Shown piece after piece: positions 36,988 to 49,020 of a stretch of 64,000 bases of DNA (positions within the stretch are counted from its first letter, which is position 1; each line of letters opens with the position of its first letter). A program made the translations under genes and the position numbers. Origin of the DNA: Holtermannia corniformis (Eukaryota > Basidiomycota > Tremellomycetes > Holtermanniales); the NCBI GenBank assembly GCA_001599935.1, contig BCIJ01000002.1:161811-225810 (forward strand). The letters are read 5' to 3'. Under the pieces are notes generated by a model. The model did no database searches, was not told the origin of the DNA, and worked only from the letters and a program-made list of their open reading frames with translations.

Positions 36988-37606
36988 GAATGGCGACGGA
37001 CCGACGTGAACCAGGACATGAAAACGATACTGCATGGGCCCGAATGCTACTTGTCACTGTCGTGAGATTGCCATCACCGCCGGCTGTTTTGATCTTGACA
37101 GCTTCAGCCAATCGCTTGTTGCTGGTGCATATTGAAGTCACATCATCACTCATGTGTTCTGTGTTGTGCTGGTATGCTTGCATTCAACACAAGCAACGTA
37201 CCATGTCGATGTCTGCACCGAAGACACCGGCGAAGGCGATCAAAAAGGACACAGCCTGCTTGCACGGGCTTCGTGCGAGGCGCACCAACGGCCTTTCCCA
37301 CTGTATTGCACTTGCGGTTGACTCTGGGCTCGATGCCGCAAGTCCCTTGCATCGGCGGTATCAGTCCGTCACGCCTCCAAAGCAGGTGACGATCTCGTTC
37401 GACTCGAGCTGCGAAGGCAACGAGATACCATCGGACTCTTGCTTCCGTCGTCGTGAGGTGACTCATGGCTGCCAACTGCAACCTATTGACGATGCTGAGC
37501 ATCAAGGCATCGCAGCACGAGGGTGCTAAAGCCACCGCAACCGTTGTAACTCCTTGCAGGTCTTGCAGGTCAAGCCGCACCAGATAATGTGCAAGGGATA
37601 CATCAT
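36988..37606. other. intergenic region between converging genes
   Basis: Overlapping open frames occur on both strands here: one on plus starting MSMSAPKTPAKAIKK near 37203 (about 108 codons) and one on minus (37580-37146). Neither has a recognisable motif, and at most one can be real. I leave both unannotated. Confidence 0.4.
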
Positions 37607-40600
37607 CTAGTGTTTATCGCTCTCTTCTGCCGCCCCGTTCTCCCGCGCCTCAGCTTCAGTCTCCCACTCCTTCTCCCGCTCATCCTCCTCTTCGACAGTG
37701 TGCCACTTCTTGGCTCGATCAACAGCGCGCTCCCATCCTCGGACCATTGATAACCGCTTCTTTTCTGGAAGCTCCGGTTCGAACATGTTGGTGCCGGCAA
37801 TGTTGACTTCGGCGAGGGTCGAGGGCTCGTTGAGATCCCAGCCAAAGAGTTTGAGGGCGTGTCCGGCGAGCAGGGCGGATCCGAGGGCGGTGGATCTGCG
37901 GCGTTAGCTTTGAATCTGTGGCATGCTAAGCAACTCACTCTCGCATGGATGGTCTGCACACTTTGAAGCCACCAATCTGGGCAGGTTAGCTTGGTTCACG
38001 ACATGTAGTCTCGCTGTCAACTTACATCCGCTTGCAACTGCATTGCCAACTAAAGATCGGTCAGCGTCAAGAGCTAGTGAACGCAGAATCACTCACATCC
38101 GAGTTGGTGACACCGCCATCCACCTTGAGTTCCTCGAGCTTCACCCCACTTTCCTTTTCGATGACGTCCAGCACCGCCCGCGTCTGGAAGCAAACAGCCT
38201 CGAGGGTAGCGCGAGCAATGTGCGCCGAAGTTGTGTACGACGTCATGCCAATGATCATACCCGCCGCGTCTCGGTCCCAGTAAGGTGCAAGCAGACCGCT
38301 GAACGCCGTGACAAAGTAGACGCCGCCAGTATCCTTGACTGAGCCGCCAAGAATGTCCATGTCGGCTGACTCCTCGATCAAGTTGAGCTGGTCACGCAGC
38401 CTGAACTTGTCAGCGCAAGTCGTGAAGTACCGCCCATAGCGCACCATTTGATAGCTGAACCGGCAACAGCGATTGATCCCTCGAGTGCGTATACTGGCTT
38501 CGAGTCTGGACCGGCTTGATAGGCGACCTGTACCATGTCAGCTCGACTTTCGCTTCCAGCTCAACATGTTCACAGTGCTGATCAAACCGTTCTGACTCCG
38601 CACCACCTCTTCACCAGTATTGAACAGCACGAATGCGCCGGTGCCATAAGTGTTCTTCGCTTCGCCCTTGCGCAAACACTTGTTGCCGACAAGCGCAGCC
38701 TGCTGATCACCCACGATGCCAGCGATCGGTACGCCAGCGATTGGCAAGTCAATGCCTTCTGCGATCGCGCCATACTTTTCTGCCGACGATACGACGCGGG
38801 GCAGGCATTCCGGCTTGATGCCGAAGAAACGGAGCAGTGGCGGGTGCCACGCCAGTGTTCGTAAAGAGAGCAGTAGGGTACGCGATGCGTTGGTGACGTC
38901 GATGATGTGCAAGCCTCCCTTCTCTTTACCGGTGAGGTTCTGGCGGAGTCAGCTATAGCGTCGAAACCTTTGTATCCACGTACATAGACAATCCAGCTGT
39001 CAACGGTACCAAAAGCGAGATCATTGGTTTCATCGGCGTGACGAACCGCCGGATGGTGATCAATCATCCACCGCAGCTTGATTGCAGAGAAGTAGGTCGA
39101 GAGGGGGATGCCGGTGCTGTACGAGTGTCAGCCATGGCCCTAGGCGTGCAACAGCCACACTGCGGCTGTAACGGCCCCAGACGCATCGCGGTAACTCACA
39201 GATCTATCAAGCTCTCCTTGCCGCGACGGAAACGCTTCTTGCCTTCCGCCGAGCTGACATTGAGCGCGGCCAATGTCTTGGCCACAAGACCCTCCTCGCC
39301 CTCGACGACGACTTCGCCCTTGCTACCGAATGCGGCGCCGTTCGGTTCGGTACCGTCTAGCTCGCCGGCAGCCGCAGTTGGCGCCACACCGAGCGCTTCG
39401 GCAGTCGCCTCCTCGTCATCATCCACTTCGATGCCGACCTCCTCGAGCAGCTTTTCGTAGTGTCGAACCAGGGTAACCGTTCGGGTGTCGTCCCATACGA
39501 GTGCGTTGCAGAGCGGCTTGCCGGTCTTTTTCGACCAACAGAGGGTTGTTTCGCGCTGGTTGGTGATGCCTGGCAGTGTCAGCCTCGACGTAACTATTTT
39601 GTACGGGGACGTTCAGTTCTCCGAATAACTAGATCACGATCAGAGGGCTTGTTCGCCGTGATAGTGCAGTACGAGACAGTGGCTGCAGCGCTTCTACGGC
39701 GGGCAACGTTTAGAGGTTGACATTGAAGCCGTGAGCACTGCCAGGTCGCTTCCTTTGACTCTCTGAACGAGCATCCTGCTCCAGAGCGCCAACGTTTAAG
39801 GATATCATCTCCATAAGCAGGTGTGCGCCAGCTTAGCTTTTGAACCAGCTGGGCAGTCAACACACTTTGACGCCATCGGCGCTTTGGTGACGAGGCTGTC
39901 AACTGTTGTATCAGGCTTGCACGGCCGGCGAGGTGCTATTGAACGAGGACAGCTCGATATAGCTGATGCTCTTCTGTACTCGTGCGGCCAACGTCCAAAG
40001 CGCCGTTCTACTCGCGTCGAGCGCCTGGAGGCGCGTCATAGCTACTTGAGCTGCCTGAGGGCCACAGCAAACCGACGTCTGAGTACGGGAACTCGCTAGA
40101 CCAAAAACATGACCCGATGCTAAGCGCGAGACAGTACGGCATAGTGCAGATCATCACTTACAAGCAGTGCGGGGAACGCCAGCAATACTCTGCTCTTGTG
40201 AAGAAGCTCTACTTGCTTGCACTGACAGACAGGCGTCTCGACCTGCCTGTGGCCGGAGTCCATGTTGAGGGTGAGACTCTAAACATACGCGCAACGCTCA
40301 CAGCTCCAGTAGTAGCCTGGGCGGCTGGGACAGAGCCATCGCAGCGCCATGAACGACTTCCGAAGCCAGCAGGTCTGTTTTGAGACACAACCGTGCGCCG
40401 ACGAACACTGGCGCATACAAGTCGTGCGTCACGAGTGCAGGTGCACTTTGATGACAGCCACCGTCGGCTCTGTCAAAAGCCGTGCGCGCACCGGCCTCGA
40501 GTACACAACAGCACCTCCCTCGACCGAACCCTTTCCTTTCCTCTCCAATCCATTCCAGCAATCCAAAGCACTCACCGATCCCCTTCAGACTCGTCCTCTT

Positions 40601-42098
40601 CCAGCCCATAAACTCCAGTTTCTCGACTGCAAGCCTGATACACTCTTTGACGCTGTCAATCACATGTTCTGGATCCTGTTCATGCCAGCCTGCGTGTGGC
40701 AAAATCTGTTCGAATTCGGTTTGGTGCTCGCAGACGATGTTGGCGGAAGAATCGAAGATGATGAACCGGGTCGAGCTGGTGGCGTCAGCTCTGGATCTGA
40801 AATGAATGGGAGGCGGGAGGGGACATGATTGATGAGCAGCAGGAATAGCAGGATCAGGGATGAGGGCTTCGATCTCTTGAAGATCTCGACTCGTCCCTCT
40901 TCCGGCTTGATCGCGCCCATGTATACACTAGCGCTTCGAGTCTGAAAGCACCGAAAACAAGAATAGGTACTCGCGGTATCTGTGTTGCTCGTCGGTTTTC
41001 GGACTCGTCCTCCAATGCACCATCAAGACATGATACAATGTTACTCGGCAGGGTAGCAAGCAGTAGTGATGCGTTTGAAGAGTCTGTTGCAGCGCTGCCC
41101 GCTTTCGACAGCGAGAACGTTCCAACTGCTAGCCACAGGCTCGGCTAGTCGTGTACGTCGTCGCGGTCGGCGTAGCTCCGTGACCGTCCCGGCCAGACGC
41201 TTTTGTCGGCCGCTCGTCAATCTGGTACCAGTACGAGTCCGAGTCTAGTCTCGGCGATCAAAACCAAGCCATGCCAAGCCTGTTGACCACCCAGCGGGAT
41301 CTAGGCAGTTCTGCGTGCAGATACGGAGGACGCGCTAAGCGCGCCACGGTTCACTGCAGGTTGAACTGTCAATCCTGATCTGTGACGGTTCGACGACGAT
41401 TCTGCACCCGGGCAAGCACTTTAAGCGTGTGCGTTCGTCGTGCACGGGCTAGCATGTCCTGAGTGTGCTGCCTCCATTGTTGGCACGTCTGAAGCGACAT
41501 CGTAGCTTCTGTAGACGACTAGTAGCTGCGCGTCACAGAGTGACACCTCGTGTGACCGTGCCACACCGCCCGCGCCGACTCGAGCTAGCCCACCGCACGT
41601 CCCAAGTGCGCCCGGCACCACTCACGTCGTCCCACAATCGACACTGCCGATAAACTCGCCCTCCTTCTTCTCCCTCGCGAAGCCGCCTAGCCCACCGAGA
41701 GTGGCGCCCCCGACAAAGCTCGAGCTCCTACTTCTCGTCTGCTGATTCTGCAGCGGCTGCGTTGGGGATCCAGCACGACTGAGCAGACTGGGCGTGTTGG
41801 GGCCTGAATAGTCGATTTTAGGTCGGATAGGCAGGTTGCCTGATGCAAAGCTTGACCGGCGGGATGGGCCGTTGGAATGGAACCCCGGGTGAAAGCCTGT
41901 GATTGAGCCTCGTCGTGACGGAGCCGGCGAGGCCATGGGCGAGGACGGTGCTGAATCCTGAAAGACAGAAGATGTCGAGCGGGGTGCGCCTGGGCGCGCA
42001 TTCGCCGCCGTGTTGGCCGCCGTCGCTCCATCCTCCGGTATCGGCGTGAAGAACGGTTGACCGGAGAATGCGTCTGCGAAAGGGTTCGGTCGTGACAT
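37607..42098 (-). CDS. GUT1: glycerol kinase with N-terminal extension and two long introns
   Basis: Phosphorylates glycerol to glycerol 3-phosphate (FGGY family). Exon 1 (42098-41626) encodes a ~140-residue Ser/Pro-rich extension and ends in [12 protein letters not shown]. Exon 2 (40775-40576) continues [15 protein letters not shown] and [15 protein letters not shown]. Exon 3, from 39569, starts [19 protein letters not shown]. Joining these needs introns of 850 and 1,006 nt, while the rest are short. Later blocks: [85 protein letters not shown] and VDGGVTNSD. Exon 3 also carries an acidic insert of about 70 residues before the STGIPLSTY motif. The extension has RRGS and RRSS sites of the protein kinase A type. 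Confidence 0.92.
39570..40575 (-). other. 1,006-nt intron of the glycerol kinase gene
   Basis: The donor GTGAGT at 40575 follows the frame for KGIG and the acceptor CTGCCAG at 39570 precedes ITNQRE. A GCTGAC branch-like motif lies just upstream of the acceptor. Splicing exactly restores [11 protein letters not shown]. Contains no recognisable coding sequence. Confidence 0.8.
40776..41625 (-). other. 850-nt intron of the glycerol kinase gene
   Basis: The donor GTGAGT at 41625 follows VDCGTT and the acceptor CCACCAG at 40776 precedes STRFIIFD, with GCTGACG upstream. The splice restores the phosphate-binding segment DCGTTSTRF. An open frame inside it (40920-40660 minus) has no conserved residues and is taken as noncoding. 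Confidence 0.8.
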
Positions 42099-42555
42099 GC
42101 TTGATATGTTCTTTCTCGTTTGCCGTGTTACGAAGACTGTCGCTCGCCGAGCTGCTGCTGTGATCGTCGTCGTCGTCGTCGTTGACTGCTCCAGTGAGCT
42201 CCGCAGTTGCCCCTGCGTCGCGCTGAAACCCTCGAATGCACGGCCGTTGGATTTTAAACACAGCCGAAAGTACGCCCTGAGCTAAACACGAGCACAGACG
42301 TCACCGGCCCGGCCGCGGGGAACGGGGAAGCTGGGGGCCTATCAGCGCACCTACGAGAGGGGGCACACGACTACGTCACCAGCTAGCAATGGCAGATAGT
42401 CTCGCCAGACAACCGCGGATCAGCGCGGCATCCGCATGCCTATACACGCTAGGGCCGCACGTTAGGCTTGCCACATCAGAGCCCTGCGAAAATTCACCAC
42501 AACCGCGACGATCGACTTCAAGCCAGCACCAAGCACCAAGCACCAAGGCAGCAAG
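42099..42555. other. divergent promoter region of GUT1 and CBF5
   Basis: A 457-bp gap. Three tandem AGCACCA units lie at about 42526-42546, a few bases before the CBF5 ATG. No RNA gene was seen. Confidence 0.4.
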
Positions 42556-45500
42556 ATGGCATCCACATCGAGCGCACTGCTCTCACAGTCACAGGTCGCA
42601 GAGCTGCAGCAGCAGGGAGAGTTTGCGATCAAGAGCGAGACGGTCACGCCCAAGCTTGGTCAGTCTGGAGCAAGACCGAGCAGAGCAGAGCGGGGTTGCC
42701 AAGCGCTGCATGCAACTCACTGCCGAGCTGGTCATGTTACAACCCGTTCCGCCACGGACACGCACGCTCGCTGCGACTCGATGGCCCGCTCTGCACCAAC
42801 CCTGCTCGATGCACAGGAACCGAGCTGAGACCCTACAGACACGTCGCAATGGCCGCTCTTGCTGAAAAACTATGACAAGCTCTTGATCCGCTCGTCGCAC
42901 TTTACCCCCATCCCAACGGTGAGTCGAGATCTGGTTGTGGTCGTCTACTTGTTGCGAGGAAGCGGAATGTGTGCAGAGGATGGGCAGGATAGACCGAGCA
43001 TTGGGCCGACTCGGAGTCACGCAACCAGTGGACAAACGCGCTGTAGCTGGATGGCCGTGGTGGGCAAAACGCGGACATGATCACCAGAGGATTGACTCTA
43101 GTGTCGCACCGTTTTTGCCCACACACTGCATCGAAACTACATCGCATCAACCTCCGTGACCTATGTGCGAGCTTGGTTTGCTGGGCACACTCGCCCATTC
43201 TCACCGGCTAGTCTGAGACCCAGGCTGCACCAGTACGAACGCACCAGGCCGCTTTGTCCGCCCAGCGCGCGCGTCTGCCAGCCCTTGTCTCTACACACCC
43301 TCCATGCCCACTCATCCCTCCCGCCCCATGCAATGCCACGCCCACCCATACTAACGCCCCCTCTAGGGCGTCTCCCCGCTCAAGCGCGACCTCAAGACAT
43401 ACATCCAATCCGGCGTCATCAACCTCGACAAGCCGTCCAACCCGTCCTCGCACGAAGTCGTCGCGTGGATGAAGCGTATCCTCCGCGTCGAAAAGACGGG
43501 TCACTCTGGCACGCTCGACCCAAAAGTCACGGGCTGTCTGATTGTGTGCATTGATCGTGCGACGCGGTTGGTCAAGAGCCAGCAGGGCGCCGGTAAGTGC
43601 TGTTCCGCTTTTGGTTGAGGTGTGGGATCGGGATGGGTGTGGGTTGGATAGAATCGAGCGTGGGACGGATCGGAGAGTGATGATTGCAAACACGTCTGAG
43701 CAGTTGCGCCGACGACGCTTCAATAAAAGTCGCTTTTGCGGGTTCCTGAACCTGTGGCACAGGCGTCTTGGTGAGCGTCGTCATCGTACAACTATCGTCG
43801 TTGTGCGCAACCGTGGCTCTGCCAACGCCAGCCGTCGTCCGTACACGGGCGATCGTGGAAGCTCTGCTTTAAACGAAATCTCAGCGGTGAACCATCCAGC
43901 TGCTCAATCGCACTATTCCGTCCGTGACCGCTCTGCGCGTGCATCGCGCGGACCATCCTCTAGCACGAGTGACAGTTATCACAGATATGCAGTCTGTCGT
44001 GCACCAGTGATGTCTTCAACCGGCAATGGCTCAGCGTGGTTGACTTGGCGGGTTCGAATGTTAGATGAATCCATCTAACTTGACGACCTCGCCGCTCATT
44101 GCGAATCATTGGCTTGGACTGGACCGCAGCCACACAGCAGTGTGGATTCATTTGAACAAGATGCGATCGTGTCAGTCGGAACGGACGTGTGCGCTCGTGA
44201 CGGTGTTGCTGCGCAGCTTTTGTTCCGTTTGGCCTCCAACTGCTGCTAAGACTTCTTTATGAAGTTGACACGATCCTTACAAGCATTTGATGACTTCGCT
44301 TCCCCGAGAGTCTGGCTAGTGCGCCAGAACCTCGAGGGCAGGATATCAATAGCGCTCTAATAGTGTCGATCGCCTGAGCTTGATCAGCTTGTCACCATGC
44401 GCGACATCACGTCCCAGCAGATGTCAGAGTTGAGTCCCTACACTGCATTTGGGTCGGATGCCGTGAGTACGGTCTCCATCTCTCGCTCCTGGCGCACCCT
44501 TGCAGCGCCACATACAGCATCCTCCAGGCATGCGCCGACACATTGGTATCTGACAGATACGATCGGTCAAGGTCTGCCCGGCTTTTGAGGTGCTTGGAGT
44601 GTTGATGCGAGCTATAGCCCATCTAGTTTCCACCCCGCTCGTCTAGCGGTGACGACTGCAGCCACCTTTGACTATCTGCCGTGCTTGTTGCAAAGACGAG
44701 CGAAGAAAGTGCAGCTACGTGGTCTTGCTGAACGGCGGACGATATAGTCCTCCCTCTCATACCATAGTACCTGTTCGTGACCCCACTGGATTTACTTCAC
44801 TTTGAACATTCGAGAACGGTTCGTAGGCGCAGGCGTAGGAACAACGAGGCGGTACTTGTCTTTTCCTGTCGATTGGATGCGCCGTCGCCTGCCGGCGTCG
44901 TCCAGTCTCCTTTTCGGTGTGAGCATACCACAGTAGTCTCTGCGCTCGCAGTATACAACGGGCAGGGTCGGAGCATGCCCTCAGCTTTGAGCTGTGTAGC
45001 GTTGTCACCGGCCCTGAGCGCACGCTGCAGGGCAGCATCCGACTGCCAAGTTGGGATCAGTCATCAGCAGTTTTGGTGCGGAACACTACGTCCTGCCCGC
45101 CAGCAGCCTTGTACTGCTACGCCGAATGGGTGTCGTGTTCAGATTGCCCAGTATCAGAACAGCCTATCTACTAGCAATCCACTTCATACCTTCGCAAGTG
45201 CAACCGCTGACATCGAACAGGCAAGGAGTACGTCTGCGTCGTCCGCTTCCACGACAAGCTCGCCGACGAAAAGGCACTCCCGCGTGCGCTCGAGACCCTC
45301 ACCGGTGCTCTCTTCCAACGCCCTCCTCTTATCAGTGCCGTCAAGCGTCAATTGCGTGTGCGCACAATCTACGAATCCAAGCTCATCGAGTTTGACAACC
45401 AGCGCAACCTGGCCGTCTTCTGGGTCAGCTGCGAGGCTGGTACGTACATCCGGACGCTCTGTGTTCACCTCGGTCTCTTGCTTGGTGTCGGTGCGCACAT

Positions 45501-46560
45501 GCAAGAACTCCGCCGAGTGCGGAGCGGTATCACTGGCGAGAACGACGATGTGGTGACGATGCACGATGTGCTCGACGCCCAGTGGGTTTACGACAACACG
45601 CGGGATGGTGAGTTGCTGGCTAGCCATTGGTGCCGTGACCCGAGCTGACCAAACAGAATCGTACCTTCGCCGCGTCATCCGCCCTCTCGAGTCGCTTCTT
45701 ACCAACTTCAAACGTATCGTTGTCAAGGACTCGGCCGTCAACGCCGTCTGCTACGGTGCCAAGCTCATGATTCCTGGTCTGCTCCGATACGAGGCCGATA
45801 TCGAGGTCAACGAGGAGGTTGTCCTCATGACCACCAAGGGCGAGGCTATTGCCATCGGTATCGCCATGATGACCACTGTCGACCTCGCGAGCTGTGACCA
45901 CGGTGTTGTTGCCAAGGTCAAGCGGTGTATCATGAACCGCGACCTGTACCCCCGGCGGGTGAGTGGATGGTACTGCTCCGAGGCCAGGCTGATCCCGTGC
46001 AGTGGGGCTTGGGTCCCAAGGCTCAGGAGAAGAAGAAGATGGTCAAGAAGGGCGAGCTTGACAAGTACGGCAAACCAATTGCCGGTGTCACTCCTTCGAC
46101 TTGGACTAAGGAGTACGTCGACTACAACGCCGAGACCGAAGAGGGCGGTCTTGTCTCTGTGAGTCGAAGCTGGTGTTGTAAAGTGCATAACTGACGCTCC
46201 CAGACCCAACCTGCTGCTTCCACTTCTGCCACCATCACCGCCATGGAGGTCGACGCGCCCGCACCGGCTGCTGCCGCCGACGAGCCCGCTTCAGACGAGA
46301 AGGAGAAGAAGCGCAAGCGCAAGTCGGAGGCTGCCGTTGTGGCCGTAGCCCCAGAGGCGGCGGACGGCGAAAAGAAGGTGAGCTCTGCGTCGTTCACATC
46401 AATCATGTCTGACGCATCACAGAAGAAGAAGATCAAGACCGAGGACGGTGGCGACGAGGCGGCACCAGCCGAGGAGACCAAGGAGGAAAAGGCCAAGCGC
46501 AAGGCTGAGAAAAAGGCCAAGAAGGAGGCCAAGGCTGCCGCTGCTGCGGCTACCTCGTAG
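42556..46560 (+). CDS. CBF5: rRNA pseudouridine synthase CBF5/dyskerin
   Basis: The catalytic subunit of H/ACA snoRNPs in the nucleolus. Exons 1-4 (42556-42658, 42839-42918, 43367-43592, 45221-45607) are joined by introns of 180, 448 and 1,628 nt, and further exons by short introns. Conserved blocks: [68 protein letters not shown] (with the catalytic Asp), [55 protein letters not shown], a PUA domain ([20 protein letters not shown]) and RDLYPRRWGLGP. The C-terminal tail is Lys/Glu-rich ([18 protein letters not shown]), as in yeast. It lies head to head with GUT1. Confidence 0.95.
43593..45220 (+). other. 1,628-nt intron of CBF5
   Basis: The donor GTAAGT at 43593 and acceptor CGAACAG at 45214-45220 restore [13 protein letters not shown]. 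The intron holds GGGTTCGAAT followed by a perfect 8-bp hairpin (44060-44079) but no ORF with a known motif. Intronic H/ACA snoRNAs in dyskerin genes of other eukaryotes make a hosted RNA worth considering. None is proven here. Confidence 0.75.
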
Positions 46561-46708
46561 AGACGGGATCGGCCCGCGTGTATGCTGTAGCTTTCTTGTG
46601 TGTTTGTTGGGCCGCGGGACATATGCATCCTGGAAACGGCAGCCACGTGACGTGAACCACTCCAGGTTCATCATCGCAACCGTTGCAGAGTGCGGTACCG
46701 GCGTGAAC

Positions 46709-47534
46709 ATGTCGGCGACATCCCTGAGGAGGATCCAGAAGGTACGTATGCGGAGCGAAGGCCAGCGATCACGGTCTGCACCGTTTCAGCTATGGTTTCC
46801 GTCAACTGTCAATCAGCGGACCGTTGCTGATTCCGTCTAGGAGCTCGCTCGCATCATGTCCGAACCACCAAAGGGCATCGTCGTCACGCCTGCCGAAGAC
46901 AACCTAATGTCATGGGCAGTAGAGGTACTCGGACCTGTAAGTGTCGCCGCATCCAAGCCAACGCAGACTGACGTCTGCAGGATTCATCGCCGTACAAACA
47001 CGGCGTGTTCCAAGTCAATGTCGAGTTTACGCAAGACTATCCGTTCAAGCCGCCAATCGTAGGTATCTGGCGATCAGGACAGGCTGACTGGCCAGATCAA
47101 ATTCGTGACCAAGACGTATCATCCCAACGTTGACAGCGATGGCAAGTGAGTCGTCCGCTTTTCTATGTCGATATCGAGCACTGACGTTACCAGCATCTGC
47201 ATTGGTATGCTCAAGACGGAGAACTGGAAGCCGGCAACCAAGATGGCATCGGGTGACTTGGATCGGTCTGGGATATCGTATTCTAGCTGACCATGAGCAG
47301 TCTTGTCGGCGTTGTACGAGCTCCTCGAGTCACCCAACCCTGATGACCCGCTCGTAACCTCTATCGTGAGTGTGACCTTGACTGTGCCGCGTTGGACGAG
47401 CTGACGACGAGTAGGCCGAGCAATACACAAAGGACCGCAAGGCGTTCAACGATAAAGCTGCATCATACACGGCCAAGGTGAGCTCGCGTGCGGCTACATC
47501 GGTTGCTGATGTATCATAGTACGCAACCGCCTGA
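46709..47534 (+). CDS. ubiquitin-conjugating enzyme E2, UbcH7/UBE2L3-like
   Basis: Eight small exons encode about 150 residues of a complete UBC fold. It begins MSATSLRRIQKELARI, then YKHGVFQVNVEFTQDYPFKPP, KFVTKTYHPNVDSDGN and the active-site segment ICIGMLKTENWKPATKM, with the catalytic Cys in ICIG. It ends SPNPDDPLVTSIAEQYTKDR and SYTAKYATA. The ENWKPATK sequence after the active site is the UBE2L3 type, which serves HECT and RBR E3 ligases, rather than the QWSPAL of Ubc4/5. Every intron is 37-60 nt except the first (about 100 nt). It follows the CBF5 stop by 148 bp on the same strand. Confidence 0.9.
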
Positions 47535-47703
47535 GTTTCCATTGCATAGACACATCTGTACAGTCGCCACTTGTACCCGGACATACACTCGCATGAACCT
47601 GCATGTTTCGTAGCCTTCAATCTCAGACCCGCTCAGCCCGCAGCATGCTGAAAGGCACTGGCTGATGCTCCTGAACACTGAGAATCATCACTGACTGGTC
47701 TGC

Positions 47704-48144
47704 CTAGGTGTTCGTGCTGCTGAGAGCCTCACTGATGCCCTGCTTTCGCTTACTGCTGACAGGAAACAGGGTGTCACGCGCATCAATCACCCGTACGGCG
47801 AGCTCACGACAAAACTCGGCATCGACATACGGCCGAACGGCAGCGTACGCGCTCGTAAAGTAGGAAACGGTGTCCTCCTTTCCCGTCGAAGACAGCAAGC
47901 GTAGGTTCCACTGCGCACCGAGAGCAGTCATCAATTGCTGCTGCGTCGCCTCATCCCAAGACTTTGTCAGCTGAAAGCGATGTTCTTCAGACTCGTTGAG
48001 AGTTTCAAGCACTGCTTCGGACATTGTGGGTACTATGCCCTTCGGGGTGGGTTTTATGTGTACTAGCCCAGCCTTCTGCAGGCGATCGAGATGGTTGACA
48101 GTGGAACAATGCAGATTCTCAAACGCTTTCGGAGAGAAGGCCAA
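47704..48144 (-). CDS. hypothetical protein
   Basis: A single-exon frame of 146 codons starting MAFSPKAFENLHCSTVNHLD. Composition is balanced and mostly helical (ESEEHRFQLTKSWDEATQQQ), with SYFTSAYAAVRPYVDAEFCR toward the end and a basic finish (SSKRKQGISEALSS). No known motif. It lies head to head with the ribosomal protein gene across a 240-bp region and tail to tail with the E2 gene, as a real small gene would. Confidence 0.5.
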   Translation of the reverse strand: MAFSPKAFENLHCSTVNHLDRLQKAGLVHIKPTPKGIVPTMSEAVLETLNESEEHRFQLTKSWDEATQQQLMTALGAQWNLRLLSSTGKEDTVSYFTSAYAAVRPYVDAEFCRELAVRVIDARDTLFPVSSKRKQGISEALSSTNT

Positions 48145-48386
48145 GCAGAAGGAGAAGGCCTGAGGCAGTGTCGTAGCTTCACGAAGGCTTCTCGGATTCT
48201 ATCTGCAGATCCAAGATCCGGGACAGACTCGCGTGGGGGGCGTGACACGTGACACAATCTCGTAACCCCCGGAAATAGCGGCGTTTCACCGTCGCCCATT
48301 CCGAACCCCCCGCTCGCACGAACCAAATTTCGAACATCCCCCTGGTCTTGTCCACACCGTTTTGCAGAATATAGCCTGTAGACACA

Positions 48387-49020
48387 ATGGTGTGTAGCGT
48401 CCGCTGTGGCCGTTGTCGACTTGCTGGCTGACCTGCCAGCCCAAGGTTGCTCCCACCAAAACCAACGCCAAGCCGGCGCACAAGTTCTTTGTCGACTTCT
48501 CGGTCCCGGCCGGCGACAACGTCTTTGACCCGGCCGGGTTCGAGAAGTACCTCCACGACCGCATCAAGGTCGATGGCAAGCCTGGCCAGCTTGGCGAGAG
48601 CGTCGCTGTTGCTCGCGAGGGCAACAAGCTCGTGCTCATCAGCCACATCCCCTTCTCGAAGCGGTGAGTCTTTCTTGCTTCCGACTAGTATGCGGCACTG
48701 TGTACCGCAGTTCGTGCCCTGCTACCAGCGTGTGCAGGCTCGTGTAGCTCGCAAGATGCGGCCCGATCGATTGGTCTGCATAGGCTTTGCCTCATATTCA
48801 CCCTTCCATCGGGCCGTGCGGTCGCGCCCACGTAGCTCACAGATATACACCCACCGAGTCACAAATGCTGACCTCAATCAGCTACCTCAAGTACTTGACC
48901 AAGCGCTACGTCAAGAAGCAGTCCATGTCCGACTTCCTCCGCGTCGTCGCGACCAGCAAGGACACTTACACCCTGCGCTACTTCAAGGTCGACCAGGACG
49001 AGGCCGAGGACGAGGAGTAG
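48387..49020 (+). CDS. RPL22: 60S ribosomal protein eL22
   Basis: Component of the large ribosomal subunit. Exon 1 is only the ATG (48387-48389). Exon 2 is 48440-48663 and exon 3 is 48882-49020, giving 121 residues. Conserved blocks: AHKFFVDFSVPAGDNVFDPA, FEKYLHDRIKVDGKPGQLGE, HIPFSKRYLKYLTKRYVKK, and LRVVATSKDTYTLRYFKVDQ followed by an acidic end (EAEDEE). The second intron is 218 nt, longer than most here, which is common in ribosomal protein genes. I saw no C/D or H/ACA boxes in it. Confidence 0.95.

Noticed and set aside
36984..37580. Overlapping frames on both strands between the sulfurtransferase and glycerol kinase genes
   Set aside because: No family match, no clear splice-supported extension, and the two strands exclude each other.
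40660..40920. Minus-strand frame starting [10 protein letters not shown] as an alternative glycerol kinase start
   Set aside because: The phosphate-binding segment GSVDCGTT is in the exon ending at 41626 and joins perfectly to STRFIIFD, so this frame lies inside the intron.
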